Shown here piece by piece: positions 32,941-41,173 of a DNA stretch of 64,000 nucleotides. How positions within the stretch are numbered: the stretch's first letter is position 1; the number at the start of each line of letters is the position of its first letter. The notes under the pieces were generated by a model. It searched no databases, had not been told where the DNA came from, and saw only the letters and a program-made list of their open reading frames with translations. Position numbers and translations under genes: made by a program. This DNA is from an uncultured Bacteroides sp. (GTDB lineage: Bacteria; Bacteroidota; Bacteroidia; Bacteroidales; Bacteroidaceae), in NCBI RefSeq assembly GCF_900547205.1, contig NZ_URFY01000013.1:29211-93210 (forward strand), read 5' to 3'.

Positions 32941-34590
32941 ATGACACAAGAATACCAACTACGCATCCTCCCCGAAATCGCCGCCAACGAGCAGCGACTG
33001 AAAGAATATCTCTCGAATGAAAAAGGTATCAACCAGCGAGAGATTACTGCTACCCGCATACTGAAGCGAAGCATCGACGCACGGCAACGTACTATTTTCG
33101 TCAATCTGAAAGTACGGGTATATATCAACGAGACGCCTAAGGAAGACGAGTACGAACGCACTATATATAATAAGGTGGAAGGAAAACCGGAAGTCATCGT
33201 TGTAGGTGCAGGTCCCGGCGGACTATTTGCCGCTCTTCGCCTTATCGAACTCGGACTACGTCCAATCATTGTAGAGCGCGGAAAAGATGTACGCGAACGG
33301 AAGAAAGACCTGGCACAAATCAGTCGGGAGCACAAGGTAGACCCGGAATCCAACTATAGCTTTGGCGAAGGAGGTGCGGGAGCCTATTCGGACGGAAAGC
33401 TTTATACCCGCAGCAAGAAACGGGGAAATATAGATAAGATACTGAATGTATTCTGCCAGCACGGAGCATCTATGGCGATATTGGCAGACGCCCATCCCCA
33501 TATCGGAACGGATAAACTGCCACGCGTCATTGAGAATATGCGGAACACGATTATCGAATGCGGAGGTGAAGTGCACTTCCAAACAAGAATGGATGCACTC
33601 ATTATTGAGAACGACGAGATTAAAGGTATCGAAACCAATACGGGAAAGACATTTCTCGGTCCTGTCATTCTGGCAACGGGTCATTCGGCAAGGGATGTAT
33701 ATCGCTGGTTGGCAGCAAACAACGTAACGATTGAAGCCAAAGGAATAGCCGTAGGCGTTCGCTTGGAACATCCAGCAATGCTGATTGACCAGCTACAATA
33801 TCACAGTAAGGACGGAAGAGGAAAATATCTTCCCGCTGCCGAATATAGTTACGTCACCCAAGCGGAAGGACGCGGTGTGTATAGTTTCTGTATGTGTCCG
33901 GGCGGCTTCATTGTTCCTGCCGCTAGCGGACCGGAACAGGTGGTAGTCAACGGTATGTCTCCTTCCAATCGCGGTTCCAAATGGAGCAATTCGGGAATGG
34001 TGGTGGAAGTGCAGCCGGACGACTTATTAAGTGGAGAGTGGAGAATGGAGAATGGAGAGTGGACTGCGCAACAGAATGAGCAGTTGTTGTCTCTTAATCC
34101 GTCACTGAATAATTCTCAACTTTCCATGCTCAATGCTCAACTTCTCCCCCTACATTTTCAGGAAGAACTGGAGCGGCAATGCTGGATGCAAGGAGGCAGA
34201 CGACAAACGGCTCCCGCACAACGTATGTTGGACTTCACACGTAAGAAGTTGAGTTATGACTTGCCGGAGTCGTCTTATAGTCCGGGGTTGATATCATCTC
34301 CGCTCCACTTCTGGATGCCGGAGTTTATCAGCAAAAGATTATCACTCGGTTTCCAGCAGTTCGGTCGTAGCAGTCATGGCTTCCTTACTAATGAAGCGGT
34401 TATGATAGGTGTGGAGACGCGAACCTCTTCTCCTGTCCGCATCATAAGGGATAGAGAAACATTGCAGCACATATCCGTTCGCGGGTTGTTCCCTTGCGGA
34501 GAAGGTGCAGGCTATGCGGGAGGAATCGTTTCCGCCGGCGTAGATGGAGAACGATGCGCGGAAGCCGTAGCCGGATATCTAAGACAATAA
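32941..34590 (+). CDS. Uncharacterised FAD-dependent oxidoreductase (COG2509)
   Basis: A 549-residue flavoprotein. The Rossmann FAD motif VVGAGPGGLFAALRLIE is near residue 90, after an N-terminal domain (1-75). SNYSFGEGGAGAYSDGKLYTR and RMATNGK-like family segments follow, with VILATGHSARDVYRWLA and a C-terminal GLFPCGEGAGYAGGIVSAGVDG. It is cytoplasmic and its substrate is unknown. I start at the ATG at 32941 rather than an upstream GTG in the repeat. Residues 364-404 are low-complexity and encoded by a repeat insertion (34030-34150), yet the frame is intact. Confidence 0.88.
   Translation: MTQEYQLRILPEIAANEQRLKEYLSNEKGINQREITATRILKRSIDARQRTIFVNLKVRVYINETPKEDEYERTIYNKVEGKPEVIVVGAGPGGLFAALRLIELGLRPIIVERGKDVRERKKDLAQISREHKVDPESNYSFGEGGAGAYSDGKLYTRSKKRGNIDKILNVFCQHGASMAILADAHPHIGTDKLPRVIENMRNTIIECGGEVHFQTRMDALIIENDEIKGIETNTGKTFLGPVILATGHSARDVYRWLAANNVTIEAKGIAVGVRLEHPAMLIDQLQYHSKDGRGKYLPAAEYSYVTQAEGRGVYSFCMCPGGFIVPAASGPEQVVVNGMSPSNRGSKWSNSGMVVEVQPDDLLSGEWRMENGEWTAQQNEQLLSLNPSLNNSQLSMLNAQLLPLHFQEELERQCWMQGGRRQTAPAQRMLDFTRKKLSYDLPESSYSPGLISSPLHFWMPEFISKRLSLGFQQFGRSSHGFLTNEAVMIGVETRTSSPVRIIRDRETLQHISVRGLFPCGEGAGYAGGIVSAGVDGERCAEAVAGYLRQ
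34030..34150. repeat. In-frame repeat insertion inside the FAD protein gene
   Basis: The left part is made of heptamers GTGGAGA and ATGGAGA (34030-34063); the right part (34114-34147) has the degenerate complement CTCAACTTTCCATGCTCAATGCTCAACTTC-like units. It adds about 41 residues (GEWRMENGEW, then LNPSLNNSQLSMLNAQ) between conserved segments EVQPDDLL and PLHFQEELERQ. Confidence 0.8.
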
Positions 34591-34609
34591 CATTTAAATA
34601 AAATACTAT

Positions 34610-34732
34610 ATGACGAAGATTTTATCATTGGTACTGGGGATGTTAACATTCATATTCCCGATGAAAGCAGAGATTCTCGACAAAATTCCTCATTTCTATG
34701 TGGTTGGACTCGAATTAAACAAAGTAAAGTAG
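34610..34732 (+). CDS. Possible 40-residue secreted peptide or gene remnant
   Basis: A small open frame 19 bases after the FAD gene. Its first 20 residues look like a signal peptide (MTKILSLVLGMLTFIFPMKA), followed by EILDKIPHFYVVGLELNKVK. It may be a true small secreted protein or the stump of a longer lost gene. No homologue is recognised. Similar short frames can arise by chance. Confidence 0.35.
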   Translation: MTKILSLVLGMLTFIFPMKAEILDKIPHFYVVGLELNKVK

Positions 34733-34755
34733 ATGCGCCAAAAGACTTATGCATA

Positions 34756-35355
34756 ATGAACAAACCCGAAATAGCAATAGTAGAACCGAATACGCTGACC
34801 AGTCTGGGGCTCAAAGGAATCTTGGAAAAGATAATCCCGATGGCGACGATACGTACTTTTCACAGTTTCAGCGAACTGATGGATGATACGCCGGATATGT
34901 ATGCCCATTATTTTATCTCCGCACAAATCTATGTGGAACACAATGCCTTCTTCCTGCCCCGCAAACGAAAGACAATTGTGCTGGCTAGCGACAGCCCGCA
35001 ATTCCAATTGTCAGGTGTCCCCATTCTCAACATTTACGACACTGAGGAAGATTTGGTGAAAAGCATACTGAAACTGCACCAACACGCCCATCAGCACGGG
35101 TATCCGGTTAAAGATATGCCGCCCATACCTCCCACTGAGCAACATCAAGAACTTCTATCTCCCCGTGAGATAGAAGTCCTCGTCTTGATTACCAAAGGAT
35201 TAATCAACAAAGAAATTGCCGACAGACTGAATATCAGCCTGACAACCGTTATCACTCACCGGAAGAATATCACGGAGAAGTTAGGAATAAAGTCAGTATC
35301 CGGTCTGACTATTTATGCCGTAATGAACGGATATATAGAAGCAGACCGGATTTGA
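34756..35355 (+). CDS. LuxR-type regulator with degenerate receiver domain
   Basis: A 199-residue protein. The N-terminal half (1-110) has the alternating strand-helix pattern of a response-regulator receiver (IAIVEPNTLTSLGLKGILE), but the acidic pair is reduced to one Glu and the expected phosphorylated Asp at the end of strand 3 is replaced (HYFISAQ). The C-terminal half is a LuxR/GerE helix-turn-helix (LSPREIEVLVLITKGLINKEIADRLNISLTTVITHRKNITEKLGI). So it binds DNA but is probably not controlled by phosphorylation. No sensor kinase is adjacent. It converges on the PAP2 gene. Confidence 0.85.
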   Translation: MNKPEIAIVEPNTLTSLGLKGILEKIIPMATIRTFHSFSELMDDTPDMYAHYFISAQIYVEHNAFFLPRKRKTIVLASDSPQFQLSGVPILNIYDTEEDLVKSILKLHQHAHQHGYPVKDMPPIPPTEQHQELLSPREIEVLVLITKGLINKEIADRLNISLTTVITHRKNITEKLGIKSVSGLTIYAVMNGYIEADRI

Positions 35356-35382
35356 GTTTACTGCCAAAAAAGATGGTACATA

Positions 35383-36159
35383 TCAAAAACTAATAGCAAA
35401 CATTCCGCCCATGCTTTTGGAGGAATGTTCATAATAGGGAACAAAGGTCACACCCACTTCCCTGCCATGCACTTTGTCCAGCTTTAGCAACTTACGCTCC
35501 AAAGGCAGTAGCCAGAAACCGATACGTGCACTCAAAATACCAATGCCTGCTCCTGCCAGAATATCATTGCACCAGTGCCGCTCATTGTATAGTCGAAGGA
35601 AAGCCACACCGAAAGCGATAGTATAAGCACCTACACCATATAGGGGAGAATCATCCCGATACTCCATTCTAACTAATTCGGCACCCATAAAAGCCGTTGC
35701 GGTGTGACCCGAAGGGAAAGAGTTATGAGCACTCCCATCCGGTCGCTGTTCATTCACTACGAATTTAACGGCATTCACCATTATTCCCATAGTTGCATAA
35801 GAGGTAGCGGTTACTAATGTACGTTCCAAATAAGTATGTTTCGGTTTGGCTCCAAGCAAACTGAGCCCGAAATTGGACACCACAGGAAGGTATTGAATAT
35901 AATCATCCGCATGAAAATAGTGTCCTCGCCGTAAGTCTGCCATACCGTCACGAACATGGCGGTTTATTTTCTTAAGTTGGGGAGTGACCACCCCTATTAC
36001 TCCTACAGTCACCAAAGAGACAGGAAGCACCAGTTGGACAGGTCGGAAAGCCACGGTATTGTCTGTAATATGGAGAGAATCTCCAATGGAAGATAGCTGC
36101 GCGTACGAACAAAATGGGTACAGGCACAGCATCAGAAAGATTATTCTTGTTTTTTTCAT
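35383..36159 (-). CDS. PAP2-family phosphatase, exported
   Basis: A 258-residue protein with a signal peptide (MKKTRIIFLMLCLYPFCSYA). The three PAP2 acid phosphatase motifs are visible: KFVVNEQRP (K-x6-RP), FPSGHTA (PSGH) and YNERHWCNDILAG (R-x5-H-x3-D). There are hydrophobic segments at about 45-65 and 200-220. Family members dephosphorylate lipid phosphates or undecaprenyl pyrophosphate at the periplasmic face. Which of these applies is not known. It is monocistronic. Confidence 0.88.
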   Translation of the reverse strand: MKKTRIIFLMLCLYPFCSYAQLSSIGDSLHITDNTVAFRPVQLVLPVSLVTVGVIGVVTPQLKKINRHVRDGMADLRRGHYFHADDYIQYLPVVSNFGLSLLGAKPKHTYLERTLVTATSYATMGIMVNAVKFVVNEQRPDGSAHNSFPSGHTATAFMGAELVRMEYRDDSPLYGVGAYTIAFGVAFLRLYNERHWCNDILAGAGIGILSARIGFWLLPLERKLLKLDKVHGREVGVTFVPYYEHSSKSMGGMFAISF

Positions 36160-36788
36160 CTTTCATTATTGTAAAAGGATTAAACGAATGTTTTTTGTCG
36201 CAGTGCATTTCTTTTCAGAGATGCAACGGGACCACCCGTTTTTATTACTCCTTACAATAATGTGATAGGATTGCAAAACAAGATTGCCCTCATTGCATTC
36301 CTCCGGTCATATAATAATAAATTGGTCGTTTATCTATAAGAGAAATGCAGATGAGTTATTTTATAACGTCATCTTATATGTATTCTTTCGTTCAGGATTT
36401 TATCATAGGCACAAATTGTTTAAAGGGTGATACATAAAAAGTGTGTTCCACGTATACATCCAGTCTATAGAAGGTACGACCAAGAACCTTTGCCCAACCA
36501 GATACAACGCCAGAACACACCCTATGCTAAGGTGTATCCACAAGCATGTTCTTCCGGGCGGATAATTTGGTCGTTTCGCTATAGAAAGAATCACATTGCA
36601 AACACTACTATCTTATTTTTAATCCGACTAAAGACACCTCTTCAATCTTTCATGTTTTATCAGAAGACAAAATTAGCATTTTACTTTTTTATAGGCAAGC
36701 TTTACTCCCACTATCTAATATCCTAATAAATGAGGATTGCCCACCTTATATATTTGCCGTTTCTTTGCACCAGACTAATTAACGACAA
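36160..36788. other. Intergenic region before the TonB receptor gene
   Basis: This 629-base gap shows no convincing gene. It contains a -7-like element TATATTTG (36749-36756) 33 bases before the receptor start, and a direct repeat of GGTCGTTT-N2-CTATA (36323-36337 and 36569-36583), 246 bases apart. I see no riboswitch or hairpin with clear structure. Confidence 0.5.
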
Positions 36789-39245
36789 ATGAAGACTAAG
36801 AAGATTATGATTGCCCTCGCGCTCCTGACGACAGGGACAGCATGGGCGGAAGACTTACCGAAAGACTCACTTAAAGTGGTAGACATCGAAGAAGTGGTAG
36901 TGATAGCCACCCCGAAAGAAAACCGCAAACTACGCGAACTGCCGGCAGCAACCACCGTACTGTCGCAGGAAGACATGAAAGCCAATCAGGTGAACTCCGT
37001 GAAGAACCTGACAGGTATTGTGCCCAATCTTTTTATTCCCGACTACGGCTCAAAGCTGACCACCTCCATCTATATCCGTGGAATCGGCTCGCGCATCAAC
37101 ACCCCGTCCGTAGGGCTTTATGTAGACAACATACCTTATATAGACAAGTCCGCCTTCGACTTCAACTACGCCGATATCGAACGTATCGACATCCTCCGCG
37201 GTCCGCAAGGCACGCTTTATGGACGCAACACGATGGGAGGACTTATCAAAGTTCATACAAAATCTCCCTTCACCTATCAAGGCACCGACATCCGTATGGG
37301 TGCTGCCACCTACAATGATTACAACGTTTCGCTAACGCACTATCATCGCCTGTCCGACCGCTTCGCTTTCTCCACCGGAGGATTCTACGAGCATACCGGC
37401 GGATTCTTTGAAAACTCGGCACGCAACAATGAGAAAGTAGACAAAAGTAATGCCGGAGGCGGACGCTTCCGCGGCATTTATCTGCCAACGTCGAATCTAA
37501 AGATTGACATGACTGTTGGTTACGAATACAGCGACCAGGGTGGTTATCCGTATTTCTATACCGGAATCACTCAAAACGCCATAGCAAAAGCCAAGGAAAA
37601 AGGTAAAGAACTCACCGAAGACCGCGCCGACTACATCGGAAAGATTTCCTACAATGACCGTAGCAGTTACCGCCGCGGACTGCTCAATGCGGGCGTTAAC
37701 ATCGAATATCAAGCCCAAAACTTTATCCTGAGTGCTGTCACCGGTTATCAGAACTTGAATGACCGTATGTTTCTCGATCAGGACTTCACCGAAAGGGATA
37801 TCTTCAATATCGAGCAGAAACAGAGAGTGAATACCATTTCGGAAGAAATCGTATTGAAAGCCAAGCCCGGCAAAAGATGGCAATGGGCTACGGGAGCTTT
37901 CGGGTTTTATCAGACGTTGCATACCACAGGTCCAGTGCTGTTCAAGGAAGATGGGGTGAAGTCGGTGATTGAAGGTAACGCCAATTCTATTTTTGATGGT
38001 ATATCAGGCAAAGGTCCAACGATGCACATGAGTGTACACAACCCGACATTAAGTGTAGGAGGAACTTTCGATACTCCAACCCTCAGTGGTGCGCTTTACC
38101 ATCAGTCCACCTTCAATAACTTGTTCATCGAGGGTTTGTCTGTCACAGCCGGACTGCGACTTGATTATGAAAAGATTAGCATGAAATACAACTCTGTTAG
38201 TACCCCAGTTGACTTTGGATTTAAATTCTTTATGCCAATGGGGCCCAGACCGATTGACCTTGAAGACCAGAACATGAAAGCTCCTGCTTCTTTCGTAGGC
38301 AAACTTTCTACTGATTATGTGCAACTGCTACCTAAATTCGCCCTTCAATATGAGTGGAATAAGCAAAATAGCGTTTATGCTACCGTTGCCCGTGGGTATC
38401 GTTCGGGAGGATACAACATACAGATGTTCTCGGATTTATCGCAAGATGAGATAAAGAATCAGATGTTGAATGCCATCAAAGAAAGTCCTACTATCGGACA
38501 AGACCCTACATGGGGAAAAACTGTTGTAACGATGATGGACAAAATGATGCCACAAAAGGATATCGACGTGAAGGCTTCTACTACCTACAAACCCGAATAC
38601 TCCTGGAACTATGAAGTAGGTAGCCACCTCACCCTTTGGGAAGGCAGACTGTGGGCAGACCTTGCAGCATTCTACATGGATACCCGCGACCAGCAACTCT
38701 CTCAATTTGCAGAAAGCGGTCTGGGCCGCATCACAATCAATGCCGGAAAGAGCCGAAGCTACGGTGCAGAAGCAGCCCTCCGCGCCAGCGTAACGGAAAA
38801 GCTGAGTCTGAACGCAAGCTACGGGTATACCTATGCCACCTTTACGGACTACGTGATTGAAGAGGAACAAAAAGATGGCAGCAAGAAAGTAACTAGCTAT
38901 AACGGCAAATATGTTCCTTTCGTCCCCAAGCACACATTGAATATCGGCGGAGAATACGCCATCACCTGTAGCCCCCGCTCCATCTTTGACCGTGTAGTGC
39001 TTCAGGCAAACTACAACGCTGCCGGACGCATCTACTGGACGGAACAAAACGACGTAAGCCAGTCTTTCTACGGCACCCTAAACTGGCGTGCAAATCTGGA
39101 AATGGGCGACGCATCGATTAGCTTCTGGGCGCGCAACTTCCTTGATAAAGACTACGCTGCCTTCTACTTTGAAACAATGAACAAAGGATTTATGCAAAAA
39201 GGAAGGCCAATGCAGTTTGGAGTAGAGCTTCGCTGTCGGTTCTAG
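36789..39245 (+). CDS. TonB-dependent outer-membrane receptor (vitamin/siderophore type)
   Basis: An 818-residue receptor with a signal peptide (MKTKKIMIALALLTTGTAWA) and directly a plug domain (TonB-box region VVDIEEVVVIATPKENRKLRELPAATTVLS; plug end IDILRGPQGTLYGRNTMGGLIKVHTK). The barrel ends in FGVELRCRF. It lacks the carboxypeptidase-like N-terminal domain and SusD partner of polysaccharide receptors, so a small ligand such as a siderophore, heme or vitamin is more likely. A link with thiamine is conceivable given the operon at 24001, but no TPP riboswitch precedes this gene. It is transcribed alone. Confidence 0.92.
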   Translation: MKTKKIMIALALLTTGTAWAEDLPKDSLKVVDIEEVVVIATPKENRKLRELPAATTVLSQEDMKANQVNSVKNLTGIVPNLFIPDYGSKLTTSIYIRGIGSRINTPSVGLYVDNIPYIDKSAFDFNYADIERIDILRGPQGTLYGRNTMGGLIKVHTKSPFTYQGTDIRMGAATYNDYNVSLTHYHRLSDRFAFSTGGFYEHTGGFFENSARNNEKVDKSNAGGGRFRGIYLPTSNLKIDMTVGYEYSDQGGYPYFYTGITQNAIAKAKEKGKELTEDRADYIGKISYNDRSSYRRGLLNAGVNIEYQAQNFILSAVTGYQNLNDRMFLDQDFTERDIFNIEQKQRVNTISEEIVLKAKPGKRWQWATGAFGFYQTLHTTGPVLFKEDGVKSVIEGNANSIFDGISGKGPTMHMSVHNPTLSVGGTFDTPTLSGALYHQSTFNNLFIEGLSVTAGLRLDYEKISMKYNSVSTPVDFGFKFFMPMGPRPIDLEDQNMKAPASFVGKLSTDYVQLLPKFALQYEWNKQNSVYATVARGYRSGGYNIQMFSDLSQDEIKNQMLNAIKESPTIGQDPTWGKTVVTMMDKMMPQKDIDVKASTTYKPEYSWNYEVGSHLTLWEGRLWADLAAFYMDTRDQQLSQFAESGLGRITINAGKSRSYGAEAALRASVTEKLSLNASYGYTYATFTDYVIEEEQKDGSKKVTSYNGKYVPFVPKHTLNIGGEYAITCSPRSIFDRVVLQANYNAAGRIYWTEQNDVSQSFYGTLNWRANLEMGDASISFWARNFLDKDYAAFYFETMNKGFMQKGRPMQFGVELRCRF

Positions 39246-39262
39246 TTACTGCTGACTGATTA

Positions 39263-39385
39263 GAACTGTGCGGAAATGAATCAATGTGCTAATGTGCCAA
39301 TATGCCAATTACCGTGCGGCACACAGCGCAGCCATTAGCATATTGGCACATTAGCCGATTGATAAATTGTTCATAACCGTACAGT
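39263..39385. repeat. Dispersed inverted-repeat element, copy B
   Basis: Nearly identical to copy A (20340-20462), including the same loop GTGCGGCACACAGCGCAGCC. It starts 18 bases after the TonB receptor stop. Confidence 0.85.
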
Positions 39386-39408
39386 AATGAGCTAAAGTTA
39401 TACATTCA

Positions 39409-39541
39409 TTTTTAGACGCGGATGACGCGGATAACGCGGATTTGATGAATTTTATAATTTAAAGCTATAATCTGCATAGAGATAAAAAATCCGCATCATC
39501 CGTGTCATCTGCGTCTAAAAAATGGACCATTACGCAACCCG
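39409..39541. repeat. Inverted-repeat element with GACGCGGAT nonamer arms
   Basis: The left arm (39409-39443) has GACGCGGAT, GACGCGGAT, AACGCGGAT after TTTTTA; the right arm (39485-39541) is the degenerate complement ending in GTCTAAAAAA. The centre is about 40 bases of AT-rich DNA. Confidence 0.8.
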
Positions 39542-39776
39542 ATAAATTCTATTTTACTCATAACCGCACGTACGGAAAGGAGTGACTAGCTTTCTTTATA
39601 ATCATTATGAACGTGATTCAAGATGTAAATATTATCGCAACAAAGAAGTGGTTGAAAACGAATGATACAATCATAAGTTGTCAACAAAACTTTAATAGAT
39701 TTCAAACATAGGATGCGACTCTTTAAAGTGCTGTAATATAGATAGTTGCCTCCTTCAATTCTTCCTTTAAAACCAA

Positions 39777-39849
39777 CGGCCCGTTCCCCACCGATGAAAC
39801 CACTGTTTCTCGGTGAGGAACGGGTCGATTCTCGGTGAGGAGCGGGCCG
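39777..39849. repeat. Hairpin with duplicated right arm
   Basis: CGGCCCGTTCCCCACCGA (39777-39794) can pair with either TCGGTGAGGAACGGGTCG (39810-39827) or TCGGTGAGGAGCGGGCCG (39832-39849), which are 22 bp apart. It is non-coding. Confidence 0.75.
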
Positions 39850-39994
39850 ATGAGTAGAACCCAAATTTCAAATCAAAGACTCCGTTTATTTATTTGATTT
39901 CCATCAATTCTCCTGTAGATATACACGTGTTGAATATATTCCAAGAAAAGAACTCGCTTTATCCAATATAATTGCGATACGGAACAGACTCAAC

Positions 39995-40105
39995 TCCGCA
40001 CGGAAATGAACAATTTATCAATGTGCTAATGTGCCAATGTGCCAATGGCTGCGCTGTGTGCCGCATGGTAATTGGCACATTAGCACATTGGTTCATTTCG
40101 GCACC
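39995..40105. repeat. Dispersed inverted-repeat element, copy C (inverted)
   Basis: Same family as copies A and B but in the opposite orientation: its loop is the reverse complement of theirs. The ends CGGAAATGAACAATTTATC and GTTCATTTCGG match the ends of copy B read backwards. Confidence 0.85.
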
Positions 40106-40129
40106 AACATGACAACACCATATTAAACG

Positions 40130-40384
40130 GGATTCACCGCTTCACCTTTCTCTTGAAACGCTGATGAATAAGGCGATTGAGGGTGAAGGGGAATGCAGTT
40201 TCAGGCATAAGTAACGGCTTCACCGCTTTCACCGCCAACCTCAGCAAACAACATTTTCGGAAAGCATCAAAAACAGGAAGGTGAAAGGGGTGAAGCTAGG
40301 AAACAAGCTAAAAAACAGGGGAGCCTTCACCCTGTACCTCCTTATTCATCGGCATTTCAAGAAAAAGGTGAAGGGGGTGAACCC
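40130..40384. repeat. 255-bp MITE-like element with about 60-bp inverted ends
   Basis: The ends 40130-40191 and 40323-40384 are inverted repeats of about 80% identity (core TTCTCTTGAAACGCTGATG against its complement CATCGGCATTTCAAGAAAA). The inside carries further CTTCACC/GGTGAAG pairs. There is no open frame of note. Confidence 0.75.
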
Positions 40385-40471
40385 GAGGAATAATCAATAG
40401 TAGAAATAGCTCAGAAATGGTTGACAAAACAGGAATTCGTACTTTCCGATAAAGATAAAATGAGCATTTTT

Positions 40472-40647
40472 ACAATGCTTGTTACACTACATAACAAGCA
40501 ATGCTAACTATGATAACAAGCAATGCTAACTGTAATAACAAGTATTGCTAGCTGTAAAGACAAGTATTAATAGCTGACTTCCCAAGTATTAATAGCCAAT
40601 ATATCAACAATTAATAGCTAGCAACTTAAGTATTAATTGCTGAGTAA
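40472..40647. repeat. Eight-unit degenerate 22-bp tandem array
   Basis: Unit starts are at 40472, 40494, 40516, 40538, 40560, 40582, 40604 and 40626, exactly 22 bp apart. Typical units are ACAAGCAATGCTAACTGTAA, ACAAGTATTGCTAGCTGTAA and ACAAGTATTAATAGCTGACT, changing gradually along the array. It ends eight bases before the stop of the acetyltransferase gene. Confidence 0.85.
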
Positions 40648-40654
40648 TTACTAA

Positions 40655-41155
40655 TCATGCTTGATTCTCTTTCCGTTGATAAGCTATGCGTTCCGTACCA
40701 TCCATCACATGGATGATGCCGCAACGCAAGAAACCACGCTTCTCCAATATATGCTGCATCACCAAATTATCCCGATGCGTATCCACCCGGATATTACCGC
40801 AACGCCCGGCACACCACGACAAACAAGCATCTGCCACCCCTTTCTGTTTCCCATTCGTCGCCATCCGGTGAATCACACCATAAGGTTCGTCATTCAACCA
40901 TGCACCGTCATATATCTTCAAGTAAGTAGGATCTTCTCCCAATATAAAGCAGAAAGTGCCCAGCATCTCCCCCCGCCCGTCGGTGCAGACAAAGCTATGT
41001 CCGTCTTCTATTTCCCGACGAATCAGCGTTTCCGACGGATAACCATTCACCCATTGGGTCATATTTCCATTGGCACGCATGAAACTGCGGGCATACTCAT
41101 ACATCTCCATCACGAGAGGAAGGTCCTCAATCTCAGTAGGTCTAATCAACATCAT
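40655..41155 (-). CDS. GNAT-family N-acetyltransferase
   Basis: A 166-residue protein with the GNAT fold: IRPTEIEDLPLVMEMYEYARSFM at the N-terminus, FVCTDGRGEMLGTFCFIL (strands 2-3), GVIHRMATNGKQKGVADACLSWC (motif A, acetyl-CoA pyrophosphate loop RMATNGKQKGVA) and NLVMQHILEKRGFLRCGII (motif B). The substrate is unknown. It starts 18 bases after the zinc-ribbon gene, so it is probably the last gene of the metA operon. Confidence 0.85.
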   Translation of the reverse strand: MMLIRPTEIEDLPLVMEMYEYARSFMRANGNMTQWVNGYPSETLIRREIEDGHSFVCTDGRGEMLGTFCFILGEDPTYLKIYDGAWLNDEPYGVIHRMATNGKQKGVADACLSWCAGRCGNIRVDTHRDNLVMQHILEKRGFLRCGIIHVMDGTERIAYQRKENQA

Positions 41156-41173
41156 TAAGAGTTCTTGAAAGAA

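Noticed and set aside
36160..36788. TPP or cobalamin riboswitch before the TonB receptor
   Set aside because: I looked for the THI core and the B12 box and found neither.
39586..39864. 92-residue minus-strand frame in the repeat island
   Set aside because: It runs through a hairpin repeat, has no domain or ribosome site, and lies in repeat DNA.
40472..40647. CRISPR array
   Set aside because: The units are contiguous with no unique spacers and no cas genes are near.
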